In this document: positions 15,986-23,841 of the stretch, piece after piece | Layout of the letters: the number at the start of each line of letters is the position of its first letter | Position numbering within the stretch: position 1 is the first letter of the stretch | Origin: Desulfamplus sp. | GTDB taxonomy: Bacteria; Desulfobacterota; Desulfobacteria; Desulfobacterales; Desulfobacteraceae | DNA length: 29,290 nt | Assembly: GCA_015233755.1 (NCBI GenBank) | Contig: JADFXA010000001.1 | Span: 9,733-39,022, forward strand | Direction of reading: 5' to 3' | Notes under the pieces: generated by a model | The model's input: the letters and a program-made list of their open reading frames with translations, nothing else | What the model was told of the DNA's origin: nothing | The model's database searches: none | Program-made: the position numbers and the translations under genes

Positions 15986-16042
15986 TGGGTGCTTGATGCT
16001 TGATGTTTTTCAATTAAGATATTTTAAGGATAAATTATAGCT

Positions 16043-17899
16043 ATGTTTGCAATAAAGTGGATACAAAATAAAAGATGGGTAACAGTTGGAATGAAGATTC
16101 TTGCCGGTGTTGCTATTGCATCTAATATTTTTATAGGCGGGCTTCTCTATTTTAATCTTCATTCAAGCAAAACAGTTGAAAATACTGTAAATGAAGTTCT
16201 TCAAATTCGTGAAAAACTCAGCTCTAACCTTAGAGCAGCTTTGGTAGAGCTGCAAAATCAATTTTTATCCCTGCCAGATTTTTTCCATACTGATCCACAT
16301 ACCAAAATAGTTGAGACAATAAACAGAGAGTTTAAGGTTTTATCTAAAAATAGCATAGAGGGTAGAGATGTCTACACAAGCCTATTTTCTCGTAATGAGA
16401 GAAGAGATTTGGCAAAGGGGCAGTTCGTGGTAAAGGTTGATAATGGTAAGTTAATCGCATCATTTGGAATTTTTGATGATGCTGGTAATTTTAAAGATTC
16501 TGTTGAATCTCTTGAGCTTGGTTTGAAAAATATTGGAGCAGATATTGAATCAGAAGCTGAAAATCTTATAGCCGCTATTAAAAAAATTAATGAAGAGGCA
16601 GGTAGTGCTGATGCTGTAAAGCAAAAAATTGCTGAACTTGGCTCAATAGTTGCTGATGCTGCTATGAATGCAGAAAAAACACGTAATGAGATTCTTGATC
16701 ACGTTGAGCAGATAAATGGTATGGAACATAAATTGAATGATATACGCAAATATCAAAGAAAATTCACCATAGTCATGGGTATAGCTGCGATTTTAGCAAA
16801 TATGATTGTACTGTTTATTCTTGTTCGACTAATTGTTGAACGCCCGCTTTATCACCTTACCCATACAATTGATGAGATAAGAGCTGGAAAGAATCCAGAT
16901 ATCCGCTGGGGTCATAGAAAGGATCAGATTGGAGTATTGTCAGGTGCTATTTTAAATTTTAGAGAAGCACTCTCTACAATAAGAGAAGAAAATGAACGAA
17001 AGGCAAAAGAGAGTGTAATAATTGATGAAATTTTTGAGATGATTAACTCAGTTGTTCAAACTCTTGAAGAGAGAGCAAAAGAGATGGTCAACTGTGCAGA
17101 CACTCTCCATGAATTGGCTACAACTACTGGTAATCAATCTGAAAGTGTCCACCTTAGGGCAAATGATACCGCAATGCACACAGACAATGTATCACGTTCA
17201 ACTAACCATCTTCAGACTGTGGTTGAGGATATTAATTCCCAGATACTAAATCAGAATGTGCTTGTAAGCTCCATAATTGAAAAAAATCGCCAATCCCATT
17301 CCAACATAAAACAGCTTAATCAGTCAATTGTTGATATTAACGACATTATCTCAATGATTCGTGATATAACTGACCAGACAAAGATGCTTGCCCTCAACGC
17401 TACAATAGAGGCGAGCCGAGCAGGCTCTGCATGTCAGGGTTTTTCTGTGGTGGCAGGCGAGGTAAAAGCACTCTCAATAAAAACTCAGCAGGCAACTAAA
17501 GCGGTAATGGAAAAAGTAGCTGCAATAGAACAGGCAAGTTCTGTTTTTGTCGGAAATCTTGATGATATTGACAGGAGAATAGTCGATCTCAACGATGTTA
17601 CTAAAAATATTATGAAAGCGGTTAATGAGCAAAAGCAGGTAACTGACAATATTGCGGGGCTTGCTGGTCAGACATCTGAAAACACTAAAGATGTATCAGC
17701 TTCAATTGAAGAGGTTAGTAACGCAGCAGGACAAACCCGTAATCTTTCAAAGCAAGTTCATATCTATTCAGATGAGATAGCAAGCCAATTGACAAAACTG
17801 CTTCAGGACACCTCAGAAAAGCTCAATCAACTTAGCAGGCTTTCAACTGATACACCTAATCATTTAGAATCTGTTCTACCGCTCACAAATCCAGCTTAA
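16043..17899 (+). CDS. methyl-accepting chemotaxis protein
   Basis: A 618-residue membrane chemoreceptor. Seen: first transmembrane helix about 17-38 (MKILAGVAIASNIFIGG), a helical, probably periplasmic sensor region of about 205 residues without PAS or Cache motifs that I recognise, second transmembrane helix about 243-266, a HAMP domain (RPLYHLTHTIDEIRAGKNPDI), and a cytoplasmic signalling hairpin with the CheA/CheW-contact tip DQTKMLALNATIEASRAGSA near residue 444 and SVVAGEVKALSIKT. The tip is less canonical than LLALNAAIEAARAG. The ligand is unknown. It stands between the EAL/GGDEF genes and pstC on the same strand, so it may sense phosphate or be switched on by phosphate starvation. AAGGA is about 12 bases from the ATG, a rather long spacing. 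Confidence 0.93.
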   Translation: MFAIKWIQNKRWVTVGMKILAGVAIASNIFIGGLLYFNLHSSKTVENTVNEVLQIREKLSSNLRAALVELQNQFLSLPDFFHTDPHTKIVETINREFKVLSKNSIEGRDVYTSLFSRNERRDLAKGQFVVKVDNGKLIASFGIFDDAGNFKDSVESLELGLKNIGADIESEAENLIAAIKKINEEAGSADAVKQKIAELGSIVADAAMNAEKTRNEILDHVEQINGMEHKLNDIRKYQRKFTIVMGIAAILANMIVLFILVRLIVERPLYHLTHTIDEIRAGKNPDIRWGHRKDQIGVLSGAILNFREALSTIREENERKAKESVIIDEIFEMINSVVQTLEERAKEMVNCADTLHELATTTGNQSESVHLRANDTAMHTDNVSRSTNHLQTVVEDINSQILNQNVLVSSIIEKNRQSHSNIKQLNQSIVDINDIISMIRDITDQTKMLALNATIEASRAGSACQGFSVVAGEVKALSIKTQQATKAVMEKVAAIEQASSVFVGNLDDIDRRIVDLNDVTKNIMKAVNEQKQVTDNIAGLAGQTSENTKDVSASIEEVSNAAGQTRNLSKQVHIYSDEIASQLTKLLQDTSEKLNQLSRLSTDTPNHLESVLPLTNPA

Positions 17900-17913
17900 A
17901 AAATTTGTTTAAT

Positions 17914-17985
17914 TGTCTGCCCGCAAAACTTGAATTGCACTTTTATTTACTGGATAGAAAATGGGTTTTGCAGGAGGTCAATTAT
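17914..17985. repeat. dispersed intergenic repeat, copy B (MCP-pstC gap)
   Basis: Second copy of the element seen at 10705-10773, sharing TTTACTGGATAGAAA and TGCAGGAnGTC. Here GCAAAAC (17923-17929) and GTTTTGC (17965-17971) form an inverted pair, so the element may fold. It lies just upstream of the pst Pho-box candidate. Confidence 0.5.
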
Positions 17986-17991
17986 TTTCTT

Positions 17992-18046
17992 TCAAACAAA
18001 ATTCTAAAGCAATCCTAATAAAATCCTAACAAAAGAGGGTTATAAT
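17992..18046 (+). promoter_or_regulatory. Pho-box candidate and -10 element for the pst operon
   Basis: TCAAAC (17992), TCTAAA (18003), CCTAAT (18014) and CCTAAC (18025) are spaced exactly 11 bases apart. A perfect TATAAT lies at 18041-18046, 10 bases after the last repeat, the spacing known for PhoB-activated promoters that lack a -35. The pstC start is about 70 bases further. This is the best of the three candidate sites. Confidence 0.75.
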
Positions 18047-18114
18047 CCATTAAAATTAATCATCAGCTAAACTGTATTTGTCTGTTTATACGTTATTTAA
18101 GGATTTATTTTATT

Positions 18115-19515
18115 ATGGATACGAACATGAACCCAACAATATTGCTTTTGACAATTTTATTTTTGTCTGTAATGGGATTTATTATGGGCAAAAGACGTTC
18201 TTATGCTGTGGCAAATGATGCTGGAGGAATTAGTGAACTGCACTCAAGACCAACATACTACGGCTCTTTGACAGCTTTATGGTGTGCTATTCCAGCTTTA
18301 ATTATCTTCTCTTTTTGGCTCTTGTTTGAATCTCGCATAATAACAGACCTTGTTATCTCATCTTTGCCTGACCAGCTTCAAAACCTTCCAGCAGATAGGC
18401 TTAATCTTATTGTTAATGACATAAAAAATATAGTGAACGGCAATATCGTATCTACAGACTCCAATCCATCAATGGTTGCAGCAGCAGAACATTACAAAAA
18501 ACTTAACTCACTAAGCCACGTATCTTTAACAGTTATTGTAATTGTCGTAGCTATTGTTGCTATGTTGGTAATACAAAGAACTATCAACCCAAAACTTAGG
18601 GCAAGAAACCACGTTGAAAAGATGATTAAATATATTTTGATTGCATGTTCCACAATTGCAATATTTACAACTATCGGCATTGTGCTGTCTGTTCTTTATG
18701 AGTCTATAAGATTTTTTAAGGTAATTCCTTTAACCGATTTTTTGACAGGTCTTGAATGGAGCCCCCAGATGGCAATTAGAGCTGATCAAGTTGGCTCTTC
18801 TGGCTCTTTTGGTGTTGTGCCTGTTTTTATGGGAACTATTCTTATCTCTGCCATTGCAATGTGTGTAGCTGTTCCAATTGGGCTTATGTCCGCAATATAT
18901 CTGTCTGAATATGCTAATCGAACATTTAGATCAATTGCTAAACCTCTGCTTGAGATTCTTGCTGGTATTCCAACTGTAGTTTATGGATTCTTTGCTGCAT
19001 TAACTGTTGCCCCCATGATAAGAGATACTGGTGCATTTTTCTGGCTTGATGTCTCTTCAGAAAGTGCCCTTGCTGCTGGTCTTGTTATGGGAATAATGAT
19101 TATCCCTTTTGTCTCATCTTTATCTGACGATGTTATCAATGCTGTTCCCCAATCACTAAGAGATGGAGCTTATGCACTTGGGGCAACAAAATCTGAAACA
19201 ATCCGTCAAGTTGTTGTTCCAGCCGCCCTTCCCGGAATTGTAGGAAGTGTTCTTCTTGCTGTATCAAGAGCTATTGGTGAAACTATGATAGTTGTTATGG
19301 CTGCTGGAATGTCTGCAAATCTTACTGTTAACCCGTTAAAAACCGTTACCACAGTAACTGTGCAAATTGTAGCTCTTCTTGTTGGAGATCAAGAGTTTGA
19401 CAGCCCAAAGACTTTAGCAGCTTTTGCATTAGGTCTAATGCTTTTTATTGTTACTCTTATATTGAATGTAATTGCTTTGGTTGTAGTTAGAAAATACAGA
19501 GAGCAGTATGAATAA
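18115..19515 (+). CDS. pstC: phosphate ABC transporter permease PstC
   Basis: PstC is one of two membrane permeases of the high-affinity phosphate importer. The 466 residues are longer than E. coli PstC (about 320). The extra length is N-terminal: a first membrane helix, a second near residues 55-75, a hydrophilic loop (about 80-135) and a third helix precede the standard permease core, which begins around residue 180. Core motifs: PIGLMSAIYLSEYANRTFR, LLEILAGIPTVVYGFFA, and the ABC-contact loop DGAYALGATKSETIRQVVVPAALPGI followed by AIGETMIVVMAAG. An alternative ATG (18127) would remove four residues. A large inverted repeat separates it from pstA. Confidence 0.94.
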   Translation: MDTNMNPTILLLTILFLSVMGFIMGKRRSYAVANDAGGISELHSRPTYYGSLTALWCAIPALIIFSFWLLFESRIITDLVISSLPDQLQNLPADRLNLIVNDIKNIVNGNIVSTDSNPSMVAAAEHYKKLNSLSHVSLTVIVIVVAIVAMLVIQRTINPKLRARNHVEKMIKYILIACSTIAIFTTIGIVLSVLYESIRFFKVIPLTDFLTGLEWSPQMAIRADQVGSSGSFGVVPVFMGTILISAIAMCVAVPIGLMSAIYLSEYANRTFRSIAKPLLEILAGIPTVVYGFFAALTVAPMIRDTGAFFWLDVSSESALAAGLVMGIMIIPFVSSLSDDVINAVPQSLRDGAYALGATKSETIRQVVVPAALPGIVGSVLLAVSRAIGETMIVVMAAGMSANLTVNPLKTVTTVTVQIVALLVGDQEFDSPKTLAAFALGLMLFIVTLILNVIALVVVRKYREQYE

Positions 19516-19522
19516 AAATTTT

Positions 19523-19599
19523 GAATCAGGATACACAGGATAAAAGGATAGGCAGGATAAATAATCCAAAACATCCTTTAATCCTGACCATCCTGATTC
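19523..19599. repeat. long imperfect inverted repeat (GGAT-rich) between pstC and pstA
   Basis: Arms of 27 bases at 19523-19549 and 19573-19599 pair with four mismatches; both begin or end with the perfect 10-mer GAATCAGGAT / ATCCTGATTC. A smaller GGAT...ATCC pair lies inside the 23-base loop. Repeats rich in AGGAT/ATCCT of this shape are known as dispersed intergenic elements in several phyla. In RNA it would form a strong stem within the pst message. Confidence 0.75.
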
Positions 19600-19646
19600 A
19601 GAAAACGGGAATCCAATAGAATGGAAAAAATATAAGGAATCTTTTT

Positions 19647-20921
19647 ATGATTGAAACCAACATTGATATAGTTAAAAAAGGACTTGGAAAGAGATACAGG
19701 GCAGAAAAACGATTTAGGATTTATGGAGTTTGTGCAATTGCAGCAAGCCTTATATTTCTTGCATTTCTTTTCATAAGCATTGGCACGAATGGCTATACTG
19801 CATTTCAGCAAACCTTCATACGCCTATCAATCTATTTTGACCCTGAAATCTTAGGCGATACCACACACAGAGAAAGTCTTGCGTCAGCTAATTTTCCAGC
19901 AATTGTTAAACAATCTCTCTTAAAAATGTTTCCTGAAGTCCAATCAAGAGGTGAAAAGAAACAACTTACAAGTCTCATCAGTTCTGGCGCGTCATACTAT
20001 ATAAGAGATATGTTTGTTGAAGACCCTAACCTTATTGGAAATACAGTGCAAGTTTGGATTCCAGCAGATGATGATGTTGATATGCTGATTAAAGGGCATA
20101 CTGAAAGAGGTGTAGAAGAGGCAGAACGCCGTCTCAATAATAAACAACTTGGCTGGATTGAGAAGTTAGAAAGAGATGGAAACATAGAAAAACGTTTTAA
20201 CACAATATTTTTTACTGCTGGAGACTCTCGCGAACCAGAACTTGCTGGAATATGGGGTGCTGCTTCAGGCTCATTTTTTACTATGATTGTAACTTTATTG
20301 CTATCTTTTCCGATCGGAGTTGCAGCAGCAATCTATCTTGAGGAGTTTGCAAAGAAAAACAGATGGACAGACATAATTGAGGTCAATATCAACAACCTTG
20401 CAGCAGTTCCATCTATTGTTTTTGGTCTTCTTGGGCTTGCTGTTTTCCTAAATTTTTTTGGAATGCCACGCTCTGCACCGCTTGTCGGTGGACTTGTAAT
20501 GACTTTGATGACTCTGCCAGTTATCATTATTGCAAGCAGGGCAGCCCTAAAATCTGTTCCCCCTTCAATAAGAGAGGCAGCACTTGGTGTTGGAGCATCT
20601 CAAATGCAGATGGTTTTTCATCATGTTTTACCTCTTGCACTACCCGGAATGCTGACTGGTGCAATTATTGGTATGGCCCGCGCACTTGGGGAAACGGCCC
20701 CGCTTCTTATGATTGGAATGGTTGCATTTATTGTTGATGTTCCGTCAGGATTTACAGACCCTGCAACTGCTTTGCCTGTTCAAATATTTTTATGGGCAGA
20801 CAGCCCTGAGCGTGGTTTTTTAGAAAAAACATCAGCAGCAATTATGGTGCTTCTCACATTTTTGATAGCCATGAATGCTTTAGCAGTAATATTGAGGAAA
20901 AAGTTTGAAAAACGGTGGTAA
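19647..20921 (+). CDS. pstA: phosphate ABC transporter permease PstA
   Basis: Second permease of the phosphate importer. It has 424 residues against about 296 in E. coli; the extra part is a hydrophilic, probably periplasmic stretch of some 140 residues (about 60-200) between the first membrane helix (IYGVCAIAASLIFLAFLF) and the permease core. Core motifs: FPIGVAAAIYLEEFAKKNRW, NNLAAVPSIVFGLLGLAVF, and the coupling loop REAALGVGASQMQMVFHHVL followed by MARALGETAPLLMIGM. AAGGAA lies about 8 bases before the ATG. The long form of both permeases is shared by gamma- and deltaproteobacterial Pst systems. Downstream, pstS follows after 42 bases. Confidence 0.95.
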   Translation: MIETNIDIVKKGLGKRYRAEKRFRIYGVCAIAASLIFLAFLFISIGTNGYTAFQQTFIRLSIYFDPEILGDTTHRESLASANFPAIVKQSLLKMFPEVQSRGEKKQLTSLISSGASYYIRDMFVEDPNLIGNTVQVWIPADDDVDMLIKGHTERGVEEAERRLNNKQLGWIEKLERDGNIEKRFNTIFFTAGDSREPELAGIWGAASGSFFTMIVTLLLSFPIGVAAAIYLEEFAKKNRWTDIIEVNINNLAAVPSIVFGLLGLAVFLNFFGMPRSAPLVGGLVMTLMTLPVIIIASRAALKSVPPSIREAALGVGASQMQMVFHHVLPLALPGMLTGAIIGMARALGETAPLLMIGMVAFIVDVPSGFTDPATALPVQIFLWADSPERGFLEKTSAAIMVLLTFLIAMNALAVILRKKFEKRW

Positions 20922-20963
20922 AGTAATTAAATATTAAAAAACAAACACAGGAGAAAAAATTAC

Positions 20964-22052
20964 ATGAAAGGCAAAAAAATTTTCGCAGGCTTAGGAGTTG
21001 CAGCAGCACTAACTTTTGGTGCAATAACATTTAACAGCAATGCAATAGCAGATTCAGCAAGGGATTATATCAGTGTAGTTGGCTCTTCAACAGTTTACCC
21101 TTTTGCAACAGTTGTTGCTGAACAATTTGGAAAAACAGCAGGATTTAAAACTCCAAAAATCGAATCAACAGGCACAGGCGGCGGAATGAAACTCTTTTGC
21201 TCAGGTGTTGGAGTTCAGCACCCTGACATTGCTAATGCTTCAAGAAGAATGAAAAAATCAGAGTGTGAAATGTGCGATAAAAACGGGGTAAAAGATATTC
21301 TTGAAGTTAAGATTGGTTATGATGGTATTGTTCTTGGAGCTTCAAAGAAAAGCTCTGCTATGAATATTACAAGAAAAGAGCTGTTTCTGGCTCTTGCCGC
21401 CAATGTTCCAGAGGCAAGTGGAGCTGAATCTCTTGTTCCTAATCCATACAAAACTTGGAAAGATATTAATCCTGCCCTTCCAGCTAATAAAATTGAAGTG
21501 TTGGGACCACCTCCAACATCAGGCACAAGAGATGCCTTTGTTGAGCTTGTGATGGAAAAAGGTGGGGCGGAATTTGGCTGGATAAAGGCTTTAGAAAAAT
21601 CAGACAAAAAAGAGGATAAAGATAAATTCAAATCTATCTGCCACACAATAAGAGAAGATGGTGCATACATTGAAGCTGGTGAAAATGACAATCTGATTGT
21701 TCAGAAACTTGATGCAAACCCAAAGGCGTTTGGTATATTTGGATTTAGCTTTCTTGACCAAAATGGCGATAAAATTCAAGGAACACCCGTTGAAGGTGTT
21801 GTCCCAACTTTTGAAGCAATTGCAGACGGCAAATATTCTGTATCTCGCCCGCTCTATTTTTATGTTAAAAAAGCTCATGTTGATGTGATTCCGGGTATGA
21901 AGGAGTTTCTTAAAGAGTTTGCAAGCGAAAAAGCATGGGGAGAAGATGGATATTTGAGCGAAAAAGGGTTGATTCCAATGCCAGATGATGAAAGAAAGTC
22001 ATTTACCAAAGATGTTCAGACACTCAAAAATCTTTCATGTGGAGATTTATAA
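20964..22052 (+). CDS. pstS: phosphate-binding protein PstS
   Basis: PstS binds phosphate in the periplasm and delivers it to PstCA. The 362 residues begin with a Sec signal peptide (KKIFAGLGVAAALTFGAITF, cleavage likely after NAIA); there is no lipobox Cys, so the protein should be soluble. Phosphate-contact motifs: GSSTVYPF, ESTGTGGGMKLFC and SGTRDAFVEL. Two Cys in NASRRMKKSECEMC and one in FCSG may form disulfides. AGGAG lies about 10 bases before the ATG. The usual order is pstS first; here it is third, after pstC and pstA and before pstB. The perfect hairpin behind its stop codon may protect its message and raise PstS output relative to PstB. Confidence 0.94.
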   Translation: MKGKKIFAGLGVAAALTFGAITFNSNAIADSARDYISVVGSSTVYPFATVVAEQFGKTAGFKTPKIESTGTGGGMKLFCSGVGVQHPDIANASRRMKKSECEMCDKNGVKDILEVKIGYDGIVLGASKKSSAMNITRKELFLALAANVPEASGAESLVPNPYKTWKDINPALPANKIEVLGPPPTSGTRDAFVELVMEKGGAEFGWIKALEKSDKKEDKDKFKSICHTIREDGAYIEAGENDNLIVQKLDANPKAFGIFGFSFLDQNGDKIQGTPVEGVVPTFEAIADGKYSVSRPLYFYVKKAHVDVIPGMKEFLKEFASEKAWGEDGYLSEKGLIPMPDDERKSFTKDVQTLKNLSCGDL

Positions 22053-22060
22053 TAAATAAA

Positions 22061-22093
22061 AGATTTGACAACTTTCAAAAAGTTGTCAAATCT
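22061..22093 (+). terminator. perfect 15-bp hairpin after pstS
   Basis: AGATTTGACAACTTT (22061-22075) and its exact reverse complement (22079-22093) enclose a 3-base loop, 8 bases past the pstS stop. No T-run follows on the plus strand, so it is more likely a partial attenuator or mRNA-stabilising stem between pstS and pstB than a full terminator. Confidence 0.7.
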
Positions 22094-22119
22094 ATATATT
22101 ATATTACCAATGTTCAAGA

Positions 22120-23010
22120 GTGAAATGTGAGATAATCATTATGATCATAGAAAAAGAGAGAGCTGAGTTGGAGAACAAAAGAGAGTTTATTAGCAAAAAA
22201 GAGCCTCTTGTTAGTCGTGAGAACAGAAAAACAGTAGGACACCCTATTGTTGAAAATCCTCGCATGACATGTAGAAATGTCAATGTATATTATGGAGATA
22301 AACATGCGATCCATGATGTAACTCTTGATATTGGCAGAAACGAAGTCATTGCAATGATAGGTCCATCTGGTTGTGGTAAATCAACTTTCCTTAGATGTCT
22401 TAACAGAATGAACGATACCATTGATTTTTGCCGTGTAACTGGTTCAATCTCATTAGATGGAAAAAATATCTACGATAAAGATGTTGATGTTGTTCCTTTA
22501 AGGGCACAAGTTGGAATGGTCTTCCAGAAACCAAATCCATTTCCAAAATCCATTTATGAAAATGTGGCTTATGGACCTAAAATACACGGTTTAGTGCAAA
22601 ATAGAGTCGAAACAGACGAAATTGTAGAGACATCGTTAAAAAAAGCAGGCTTATGGGAAGAGGTAAAAGATCGATTAAACCAACCGGGAACCAGCTTGTC
22701 AGGTGGTCAACAACAGAGGCTTTGTATTGCCAGAACTATTGCTGTTGGTCCTGAAGTTATCTTAATGGACGAACCATGTTCAGCTCTTGATCCAATTGCA
22801 ACTGCAAGAATTGAAGATTTAATTGATGAATTAAGAGGGAATTTTTCTATTGCTATTGTAACTCATTCAATGCAGCAGGCATCAAGAGTTTCTCAAAGAA
22901 CCGCATATTTTCATCTTGGTGATCTAATTGAAGTTGGAAGTACTGATCAGGTTTTCTTAAATCCTTTGCATCAGTTGACAGAGGATTATGTTACAGGGCG
23001 TTTTGGATAA
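22120..23010 (+). CDS. pstB: phosphate ABC transporter ATP-binding protein PstB
   Basis: PstB is the ATPase that drives phosphate import. Seen: Walker A GPSGCGKST, Q-loop GMVFQKPNPFP, signature LSGGQQQRLCIARTI, Walker B VILMDEPCSALDP and the switch His in VTHSMQQA. The ABC domain starts near residue 49 (MTCRNVNVYYGDKHAI); the 40-odd residues before it are hydrophilic and poorly conserved. The start is uncertain: a GTG at 22120, an ATG at 22141, neither with a clear ribosome binding site. It is the last gene before a good terminator, and phoU does not follow as it does in E. coli. Confidence 0.93.
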   Translation: MKCEIIIMIIEKERAELENKREFISKKEPLVSRENRKTVGHPIVENPRMTCRNVNVYYGDKHAIHDVTLDIGRNEVIAMIGPSGCGKSTFLRCLNRMNDTIDFCRVTGSISLDGKNIYDKDVDVVPLRAQVGMVFQKPNPFPKSIYENVAYGPKIHGLVQNRVETDEIVETSLKKAGLWEEVKDRLNQPGTSLSGGQQQRLCIARTIAVGPEVILMDEPCSALDPIATARIEDLIDELRGNFSIAIVTHSMQQASRVSQRTAYFHLGDLIEVGSTDQVFLNPLHQLTEDYVTGRFG

Positions 23011-23046
23011 TATCAGATTTTGTAATATGTCGTATTATATTGTACA

Positions 23047-23075
23047 GGTCAGATATTTGTATCTGACCTTTTTTT
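23047..23075 (+). terminator. rho-independent terminator after pstB
   Basis: GGTCAGATA and TATCTGACC form a perfect 9-bp stem around a TTTG loop and are followed directly by seven T. It lies 37 bases past the pstB stop and 53 bases before phoB, so phoBR probably depends on readthrough or on its own promoter. Confidence 0.88.
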
Positions 23076-23127
23076 ATATCAAGAAACTCGCAATTTACTA
23101 TTCGGTGAGTTTATAAAGGATAGTCTT

Positions 23128-23841
23128 ATGGCAAAAGAAACCATTTTAATTGTTGATGATGAGAATGATATTCTTGAGCTGGTAAAATATAATCTTGAGA
23201 AAGAAGGTTACAAAACTATATCAGCCTTTACGGGAGAGGATGCTCTCAAATTGGTAAATGATATACAGCCTGATCTTATTGTTCTTGACCTTATGCTTCC
23301 AGGAATAGATGGATTTGAAGTTACCAAAATTATAAGGAAGAATGATTTAACAGCCAATATCCCGATCGTAATGCTTACAGCTAAGGGAGAGGAGTTAGAT
23401 ATTGTAACAGGTCTCGAACTCGGGGCAAATGATTATATGTCAAAGCCTTTCAGCCCAAGGGAATTGATTGCCCGCATCAGGGCTATTCTGAGAAGGATTC
23501 CTGCTAAAAATGGTGTGGTTACTCCATCTGACAAAAAAGGCTATACAATTGTGGGAGAGATGGTGATTGACCACGGGCGTCATATTGTCAAGATAGCTGG
23601 CAACTCTGTGGATTTAACCTATTCAGAATTTGAGCTGCTTGTATTCCTCTCTGCAAAAGAAGGATGGGTCTTTACCCGTACCCAGATTATGGATGCAATC
23701 CACGGTGATAACTATGCAGTAACAGAAAGAAGTGTCGATGTTATAGTTGCGGGCCTGAGAAAAAAACTTGGAATATTGGCAGATTCAATAGAGACAGTTA
23801 GAGGAGTAGGGTATAGGTTTAAAAATGATAATCGTAACTAA
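23128..23841 (+). CDS. phoB: phosphate regulon response regulator PhoB
   Basis: An OmpR/PhoB-type response regulator of 237 residues. The receiver domain has the acidic pair Asp10-Asp11, phosphoacceptor Asp54 in VLDLMLPG, Thr in MLTAKGEE and Lys in MSKPFSP. After a linker, the winged-helix DNA-binding domain shows LTYSEFELLVFL and TERSVDVIVAGLRKKLG followed by TVRGVGYRF. AAGGA stands before the ATG. It overlaps phoR by 17 bases, so the pair is translationally coupled. It is the natural candidate to bind the 11-base phased repeats before sixA, the EAL gene and pstC. No such repeat is visible before phoB itself. Confidence 0.95.
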   Translation: MAKETILIVDDENDILELVKYNLEKEGYKTISAFTGEDALKLVNDIQPDLIVLDLMLPGIDGFEVTKIIRKNDLTANIPIVMLTAKGEELDIVTGLELGANDYMSKPFSPRELIARIRAILRRIPAKNGVVTPSDKKGYTIVGEMVIDHGRHIVKIAGNSVDLTYSEFELLVFLSAKEGWVFTRTQIMDAIHGDNYAVTERSVDVIVAGLRKKLGILADSIETVRGVGYRFKNDNRN

